From positions 1-64,000 of the forward strand of contig DASXES010000008.1 in the NCBI GenBank assembly GCA_036489975.1: a DNA stretch of 64,000 nucleotides, in the 5' to 3' direction. How positions within the stretch are numbered: the first letter of the stretch is position 1; every line of letters starts with the position of its first letter. The position numbers were made by a program, and so were the translations under genes. This DNA comes from Roseiarcus sp036489975 (lineage in GTDB: Bacteria; Pseudomonadota; Alphaproteobacteria; Rhizobiales; Beijerinckiaceae). This document shows, one piece after another, positions 59,302-64,000 of the stretch. The notes beneath the pieces were generated by a model. The model was not told the origin of the DNA and did no database searches. It saw only the letters and a program-made list of their open reading frames with translations.

Positions 59302-60606
59302 CTAACGAGACTGGAACAAGCTCTGGCCGACAAACTCGCCCTCGGCCATGCCGCCCGGGCAGGCGAACAGCCCGCCGCCGGTGTGAGTCGTAAACTGGTT
59401 GAGGGCGTCGAGCTTGGCCATGTTCTCGTAGATCTTGATGAACCCCTGCCTCGGGTCGCGCTGATAGCCGATGAAGAATAGCCCGGAATCGTACATCATG
59501 CCCTGGCGCCACGGGGGCCAGCGCTCCGCGGTGAAACGGACGCCGTCGTTGTAGGCATAGGGCCGGCGAAAGATCTGCGCCCCCTCATTGGTCGCCGCCG
59601 CTCCGAGCCGGACATGGGAATTGTCGGCAATGAGCGGGTTGCCGTCCGCGTCGACGCGATCCAGATCAAGAGCGTCGCGTTCGTTGGCCTTGCCGATCGG
59701 CGCGCCGGAATATTTGCGCCGCCCGATCACCTGCTCCTGAAAGTCGATCTCCGAGCGATCCCAATGCTCGAGCGAAATCCGGATGCGCCGCGCGACGACG
59801 TAACTGCCCCCGCGCATCCAGTCCGGCCCTTCGTCGCCGACCCAGACGACGTCGTCGAAGGCCCTTGGACTGTCGGGAGTGACGTCGCTCCGGGCGCGGG
59901 GAGGATTGCTGGTTCCGTCCTTGAAACCCATCAGGTTCCGCGGCGTTTCGCCGGCCGGCGGCTGCGGGAGAAAGCCGGCCTGGCCCCAATGGAGCTGCGC
60001 CGCGCCGTAAGACAGGCGGGCCAGCTCCCGCACGGCGTGGAAGGCGACCATCGGATCGTCCGCGCACGCCTGGACCGAGATGTCCCCGCCCGTTTGCGCG
60101 GGGTCGAGCTGATCACCGTTGAATTTCGGCAGATCCACCAGCGCCGCCGGCCGCCTGGCCGCAAGGCCGTAGCGGTCGGCTCCGTCCTTGATGAACAGCC
60201 CGGGGCCGAAGCCGAACGTGATGGTGAGCCGCCCTGGCGGGAGGCCAAGCGCAGATCCCCCGTCCGCCCCTTCGACCGACAGGTCCTGTCCCAACGCGCG
60301 CGCAGTCTCGCCGGCCGACATGCGCGCCGCGGCTTCGCTCCAGCCTCGCAGCATCGTCTTGAGCTCGTCGCGGCTTTTGGCGAGGCAGTCAAACGCGGCG
60401 AAATAGCTGTGCGTCTGCTGGGGCGTGGCGATTCCCCCCTGATGGGGGCCAAAGAACGGCTCGCGGAGCGCGGCTTCGCCTGTCGAGACTGGCGTCGCGG
60501 CGCGCGATAGGGTCGCCGCGCCGGCGCTCGCCAGGGCGCCGCCCGCCCCGACCAGGAGGCCGCGTCGGGTCGGACCCGCCCCCTTCCCCGAGAACGGGCA
60601 GCTCAC
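59302..60606 (-). CDS. Tat-exported EfeB-type (Dyp) peroxidase
   Basis: A 434-residue dye-decolourising peroxidase. The N terminus GPTRRGLLVGAGGALASAGA is a twin-arginine signal. GFKDGTSNP carries the distal Asp of Dyp peroxidases, and the second half holds the haem-ligating His region (RRIRISLEHWDR, then RRPYAYNDG). EfeB proteins help ferrous iron uptake or release iron from haem in the periplasm. The GTG start at 60606 overlaps the propeller gene stop (GTGA). It is the last gene of a four-gene iron-related operon. Confidence 0.92.
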   Translation of the reverse strand: MSCPFSGKGAGPTRRGLLVGAGGALASAGAATLSRAATPVSTGEAALREPFFGPHQGGIATPQQTHSYFAAFDCLAKSRDELKTMLRGWSEAAARMSAGETARALGQDLSVEGADGGSALGLPPGRLTITFGFGPGLFIKDGADRYGLAARRPAALVDLPKFNGDQLDPAQTGGDISVQACADDPMVAFHAVRELARLSYGAAQLHWGQAGFLPQPPAGETPRNLMGFKDGTSNPPRARSDVTPDSPRAFDDVVWVGDEGPDWMRGGSYVVARRIRISLEHWDRSEIDFQEQVIGRRKYSGAPIGKANERDALDLDRVDADGNPLIADNSHVRLGAAATNEGAQIFRRPYAYNDGVRFTAERWPPWRQGMMYDSGLFFIGYQRDPRQGFIKIYENMAKLDALNQFTTHTGGGLFACPGGMAEGEFVGQSLFQSR

Positions 60607-61748
60607 TTCGCCAAGACGAGCGTGTTATTCTCGTCCTCAACAAAGTAAAACCCGTCGCCGGCCGGCGTCAGGGCGATGCCGAACAGGTCGCCGCTGCCCG
60701 GCGGCTTTTGCGCCTTGTTGGGGTCGATCCACCGCGCTTTGATCTGCTCGCCGCTGACCGGATCGACTTCGACCACCTGGCCGTTTTGCGCGTTGATCAC
60801 CAGGAGATGTCCGTTGGGCGCCGACACCATAGCCAGCGGACGCTGCAGCATGCCGTCCTTGGTGACGGTTCGGCCGAGGCCCGCGCTATGATCGCGAGTC
60901 GTCGCGTCCCAGATTGCGGTGATGCGGTTGCCGGTCGCGTCCGAGACATAGAGCGTGCCGTCGGCGCCGAGGGCGAGCCCCGTCGGTCCGATCACGAACA
61001 CGTCCTTGCTCGGCTGCGCGCCGAAGCCGCTGCCGACCACGGTCTGGCGCACCACCGAAGGCGGCGCGCCGTTCTTGATCGCAAGGTCGATGCGCAGCAC
61101 CGTCTCCTCGTTCACCACGCGCGGATCGCCGTCGGGAGAGCCAACGCCGAAGCCGGCGTTGCTGACGAAAATCGAGGCGGTGTCGCCGTTGTCGACCGTC
61201 GCCATGTTGCCCCAGGGCATGTCGATGTCCTTGTTGGCGATTATGCTGGCCACCTTGCCGTTGGCGTCGAGCACGATCAGACAGCCGGGCCCCTTGGTCC
61301 GGGTGGTGCCGTCGGCGCTCGGCGCGCTGCCGACGATCACCCAGCCCGACTTGAGCATGGTCATCGCCGTCGTCAGCCCGATTCCGCCCGGACAGCCGGC
61401 GAGGTTGCGCGGCAGCGCGGCGAAGGTCGTGAGCTTCTTGGTCGTCGGATTGACGGCGACGATCGTTGTCCCGAGCCCTTGTAGGTTGCCGTCGTTATTG
61501 AAGTTGGTGATGAGGACGTCGCCCTTTGCGATGGCGCCCGCGGAGACCGGGGCGACCACGATTGCGTAAGGATTCTGGTCGCCGTTCTCCGGCACCGTGC
61601 TGGCGAGCGTCGTCTGGCGATGAATGCTGTCGAGGAATGCGCCCGGAGCGGCGACGGCGTGAGCGCAGGGGGAAAGCGCCGCGGCGAGCGCGCCCGCGCG
61701 GACGGCGCGCCGCCAGCCCATATGCGTGACTGATGTCCGATTCCTCAC
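60603..61748 (-). CDS. Exported NHL/beta-propeller-like protein
   Basis: A 381-residue protein with a signal peptide (AGALAAALSPCAHAVAA). The mature part reads as propeller blades: GDVLITNFNNDGNLQGLGTTIVAVNPTTKKL, GCLIVLDANGKVASIIANK, PTGLALGADGTLYVSDATGNRITAIWD and APNGHLLVINAQNGQVVEVDPVSGE, each with an NHL-like pattern. The start is a GTG at 61748 that overlaps the FbpC-like stop (GTGA) and follows a strong AAGGAGG. The next gene, an EfeB-type peroxidase, also overlaps. No function is known for this partner. Confidence 0.82.
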   Translation of the reverse strand: MRNRTSVTHMGWRRAVRAGALAAALSPCAHAVAAPGAFLDSIHRQTTLASTVPENGDQNPYAIVVAPVSAGAIAKGDVLITNFNNDGNLQGLGTTIVAVNPTTKKLTTFAALPRNLAGCPGGIGLTTAMTMLKSGWVIVGSAPSADGTTRTKGPGCLIVLDANGKVASIIANKDIDMPWGNMATVDNGDTASIFVSNAGFGVGSPDGDPRVVNEETVLRIDLAIKNGAPPSVVRQTVVGSGFGAQPSKDVFVIGPTGLALGADGTLYVSDATGNRITAIWDATTRDHSAGLGRTVTKDGMLQRPLAMVSAPNGHLLVINAQNGQVVEVDPVSGEQIKARWIDPNKAQKPPGSGDLFGIALTPAGDGFYFVEDENNTLVLAK

Positions 61749-62884
61749 GAAAGGTCCTCCTTGATTCCGAGCGCCGCAACGCTCAATGGCTCGACCGGCA
61801 ATCGCGCGTGCGTCGAGGCGGAAGGCTCGCGCCCCGCGTCCCGGTCGGCGCGCGGATAGGCCATAACCGCCCCCTCGACGGTGAGCCAGACGTCATCGCC
61901 GCTTCTCGGCGCGCGATATCCCGGCACGAGGCTCATGACCTTCGTCGCCCGCGCCTCCAGTTCGAGAAGCACGCTGGCGTCGTGGCCGTAAAATGTGACC
62001 GCCAGAACCCTGGCCCTTGGCGCATCCCCGTCGGGCTTCGAGAGGAAGCGGATCTGCTCGGGCCGAACCATCACGCTCGCGGACCCGTCCGGCGCGGAGC
62101 CCGCGAGCGGAAGGCGCCCGAGCGCGCAGATCGCTGCGCCTGCCTTGACCGTCCCCGGCAGGATCACCGCCTCGCCCACGAAGCGCGCCATGGCGATGTC
62201 GACGGGCTGGCGATAGAGCATCTCCGGCGCCGCGATCTGCCCCAGCACACCCCCGCGCAGAACGGCGACCTCAAGCCCCATCGCAAGCGCCTCCGCCTGA
62301 TCGTGCGTGACGAGCAGGGCCGTCGCCCCGGAAGCGGCGAGGGCGGCCGAAACCGCCTGGCGCGTCTCGACCCTGAGGGCCGCGTCGAGCGCGGAGAAGG
62401 GCTCGTCGAGCAGCACCAGCTTGGGCGCCGGCGCCAGCGCGCGAGCCAGCGCGACTCGCTGCTGCTCGCCTCCGGAAAGCTGATGAGGAGCGCGGCTCGC
62501 GTAAGAGGCCGGCAGATCGACGCTGGCCAGGAGCGTTTCCACCCTCGGCCGGTTGCGGCGCTCGGCCCGGGGCAGCCCAAAGTCGACATTGTCAGCGACC
62601 GAAAGATGGGGAAAGAGCGAGCCTTCCTGCGCCACATAGCCGATGCGGCGTTTTTCCGGGGCCACGTGGACGCCGGGGCCGGACACCATTTGCCCGTCGA
62701 TTTCGATCGAGCCGGAATCCGCGCGCTCGAAGCCCGAGAGGAGCCTCAGCAGGGTCGTCTTGCCGCTTCCCGACGCGCCCAGGACCGCCACCAGCGAACC
62801 GGGCGCGACTTCGAGATCGACGCCGCGCAGAACCGGCGTTGCGGCGAAAGCCTTGGTCAGCCCCTTGACGGAAAGGCGAGCCAT
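61745..62884 (-). CDS. Ferric iron ABC transporter ATP-binding protein (FbpC-like)
   Basis: A 379-residue ATPase. LGASGSGKTTLLRLLSGFERADSG is Walker A and its surroundings, LSGGEQQRVALARALAPAPKLVLLDEPFSALD the signature and Walker B. The C-terminal TOBE-like domain (ASVMVRPEQIRFLSKPDG and VTFYGHDASVLLELEA) matches FbpC/PotA. The stop overlaps the start of the exported propeller protein. It pairs with the permease 2 bases upstream. Iron as substrate is inferred from family and the EfeB gene in the same operon. Confidence 0.9.
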   Translation of the reverse strand: MARLSVKGLTKAFAATPVLRGVDLEVAPGSLVAVLGASGSGKTTLLRLLSGFERADSGSIEIDGQMVSGPGVHVAPEKRRIGYVAQEGSLFPHLSVADNVDFGLPRAERRNRPRVETLLASVDLPASYASRAPHQLSGGEQQRVALARALAPAPKLVLLDEPFSALDAALRVETRQAVSAALAASGATALLVTHDQAEALAMGLEVAVLRGGVLGQIAAPEMLYRQPVDIAMARFVGEAVILPGTVKAGAAICALGRLPLAGSAPDGSASVMVRPEQIRFLSKPDGDAPRARVLAVTFYGHDASVLLELEARATKVMSLVPGYRAPRSGDDVWLTVEGAVMAYPRADRDAGREPSASTHARLPVEPLSVAALGIKEDLS

Positions 62885-62886
62885 CG

Positions 62887-64000
62887 TCAGCCCCAACCCG
62901 CGAACGCCGCGCGGCTCAGCCGGTTGGCGAATAGCCAGGTCACGGCGAGCGACAGGCAGAGCATCAGCGCCGCGAATGGCGCGGCCGCCGCAAAAGCGAC
63001 CGACGACGTGTTGGCCCAGACCTCCGTTGCGAGCGTCCGCGTCCCGATCGGAGAGAGGAGCAGGGTCGCCGTCAATTCGGTCGAGACAAAGATGAACACG
63101 AGCGCCGCGCCGGCGCCGAGACCGTGGGCGGCCAGAGGCGCGACGACCCGCCAGGCGACCGACGCGCCGTTCTGGCCGAGCGAACGCCCGACCTCCTCGA
63201 GGCCCGGCGGAATTTGCATGAGCGTCGCCCGGACGCTGACGAGAGCCAGCGGCAGAAAGAGGATCGCATAGGCGACGACCAGCAGCGCCGGGCTCTGATA
63301 AAGGGGCCCCGCCCACTGCACCGTAAGCGAAATGAGGGCCAGCGCGACGACGATGCCCGGCATGCCCTGCGCCAGATAGGCGGCGCGCTCCATGAGCGCG
63401 GTCCACCGGCTCGGGAAGCGGACCGCGAGATAGCCGATGGGAGCGGCAAGCACGAGCGCCGCCGCCGCGCCGCAGAGCCCATAGCCGATAGAATTCAGCG
63501 CCGCGCGCAGGAGTTCGGGCGCGGTCGGCGCGACGGGCGAGGTCGCTGCCTGCGCATGCTGAAAGAGCCAGAAGCCGATCATCCCGATCGGGACGCCGAC
63601 CGTCGCGGCCACCAGCGCGCCGAGGGCCGCAAGGACCGGGAAGCGCGACCAGCCAAGGGCGGCCGGCGCGCTCGTGCGTCTCGCCCCCGCCCCGACGCGC
63701 GCGTAGCGCGCTTCGCCGCGCACCCGGAATTCCGCAAACACCAGCGCGAGGCAGAGCGCGACGAGAACGAGCGCGATGAGCGAGCTTTCGGGACCTGCGA
63801 GTCCGGTGCGATATTGCGCATAGAGCTCGGTGGTGAAGGTGCGGAAGCGCAACAACGCGAAAGCGCCAAACTCGGTCAGCGTATTGAGCGCGACAAGAAG
63901 CACGCCGCCGAAGAGCGCGGGCCGAAGCTGCGGCAGGACGACCCGCAGAAAGCATCCGCTGGCGCTCTCGCCCAGCGAGCGCGCGGTCTCCTCGAGCGCA
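62887..64000 (-). CDS. Ferric iron ABC transporter permease (FbpB-like), 5' end missing
   Basis: The reading frame runs off the window edge. The visible 371 residues cover the end of the first permease half, with the EAA loop ALEETARSLGES ending LPQLRPALFGG, several transmembrane segments, and the second half with its own EAA loop GLEEVGRSLGQNGASVAWRVVAPLAAHGLG. Two-fold FbpB/ThiP-type permeases have this layout. A GTG at 63903 could be mistaken for a start but sits inside the conserved fold. The upstream operon genes, probably including a binding protein, lie beyond 64000. Confidence 0.92.
   Translation of the reverse strand, partial: ALEETARSLGESASGCFLRVVLPQLRPALFGGVLLVALNTLTEFGAFALLRFRTFTTELYAQYRTGLAGPESSLIALVLVALCLALVFAEFRVRGEARYARVGAGARRTSAPAALGWSRFPVLAALGALVAATVGVPIGMIGFWLFQHAQAATSPVAPTAPELLRAALNSIGYGLCGAAAALVLAAPIGYLAVRFPSRWTALMERAAYLAQGMPGIVVALALISLTVQWAGPLYQSPALLVVAYAILFLPLALVSVRATLMQIPPGLEEVGRSLGQNGASVAWRVVAPLAAHGLGAGAALVFIFVSTELTATLLLSPIGTRTLATEVWANTSSVAFAAAAPFAALMLCLSLAVTWLFANRLSRAAFAGWG

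Noticed and set aside
61733..63271. 512-codon plus-strand frame across the iron transporter genes
   Set aside because: Lies opposite two clear ABC transporter genes and has shadow-type composition.
63903..63905. GTG at 63903 as the start of the iron permease
   Set aside because: The frame upstream encodes a conserved EAA loop and continues to the window edge, so the gene is truncated by the window rather than starting here.

Overview
The window is GC-rich chromosomal DNA of an alphaproteobacterium, probably of the order Hyphomicrobiales (Rhizobiales). This rests on the hslV-hslU arrangement with an HslV that keeps a short propeptide, an IalB-family protein, lysC and ubiG back to back, a DUF3297 gene after rpsT, and the glutaryl-CoA and purine catabolic genes. 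Genus cannot be fixed from the sequence alone. Most of the 64 kb is ordinary housekeeping and catabolic chromosome. No rRNA, tRNA, CRISPR array, prophage or classical insertion sequence is visible.

Layout. 0-7 kb: HslVU protease, a PHP-domain phosphoesterase, a rhodanese, and a purine-degradation pair (guanine deaminase overlapping a fused allantoinase/OHCU decarboxylase). 6.8-8.3 kb: two divergent toxin-antitoxin modules with PIN-domain toxins. 8.3-19.9 kb: enoyl-CoA hydratase, threonine synthase, a LysR regulator, two secreted proteins of unknown function, ribosomal protein S20 with a terminator-like leader hairpin, DUF3297, a GH75-like protein, arabinose-5-phosphate isomerase, a nitrilase-family amidohydrolase, an FMN reductase, and an SDR/MaoC pair. 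19.9-22.2 kb: a short, AT-richer accessory stretch with a 37-residue protein coupled to a small membrane protein, a secreted cysteine-containing protein and a hicAB module. 22.4-35.2 kb: dihydroorotase, YgfZ, a ribose-type sugar ABC transporter, an SPFH/NfeD pair, stress proteins, Fe superoxide dismutase, a LOG-family hydrolase, and a glutarate utilisation pair (CoA-transferase and glutaryl-CoA dehydrogenase).

35.3-36.6 kb is the most unusual stretch. A small GIY-YIG nuclease gene lies between the two arms of a palindromic repeat whose empty copies occur in tandem just downstream and once more at 31.65 kb; a 63-bp direct repeat (61/63 identical) also brackets the gene. This looks like a nuclease-bearing repeat unit, comparable in logic to REP/RAYT systems. 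It is followed by an orphan promoter/palindrome and a long AT-rich hairpin.

36.6-64 kb: FAD oxidoreductase, a cold-shock gene with a long leader and a good terminator, a luciferase-like monooxygenase, an AhpD-like protein, a serine hydrolase/amidase/5-oxoprolinase run, an aldo/keto reductase, DUF427, a probable exported carbonic anhydrase, an HD-domain protein, a site-2 protease, CbpM/CbpA, a LysM/BON protein, aspartate kinase, UbiG, an IalB-like protein, a quinone oxidoreductase, and finally an overlapping operon joining an FbpB/FbpC-type ferric iron importer to an exported beta-propeller-like protein and a Tat-exported EfeB-type peroxidase. That operon continues past the right edge.
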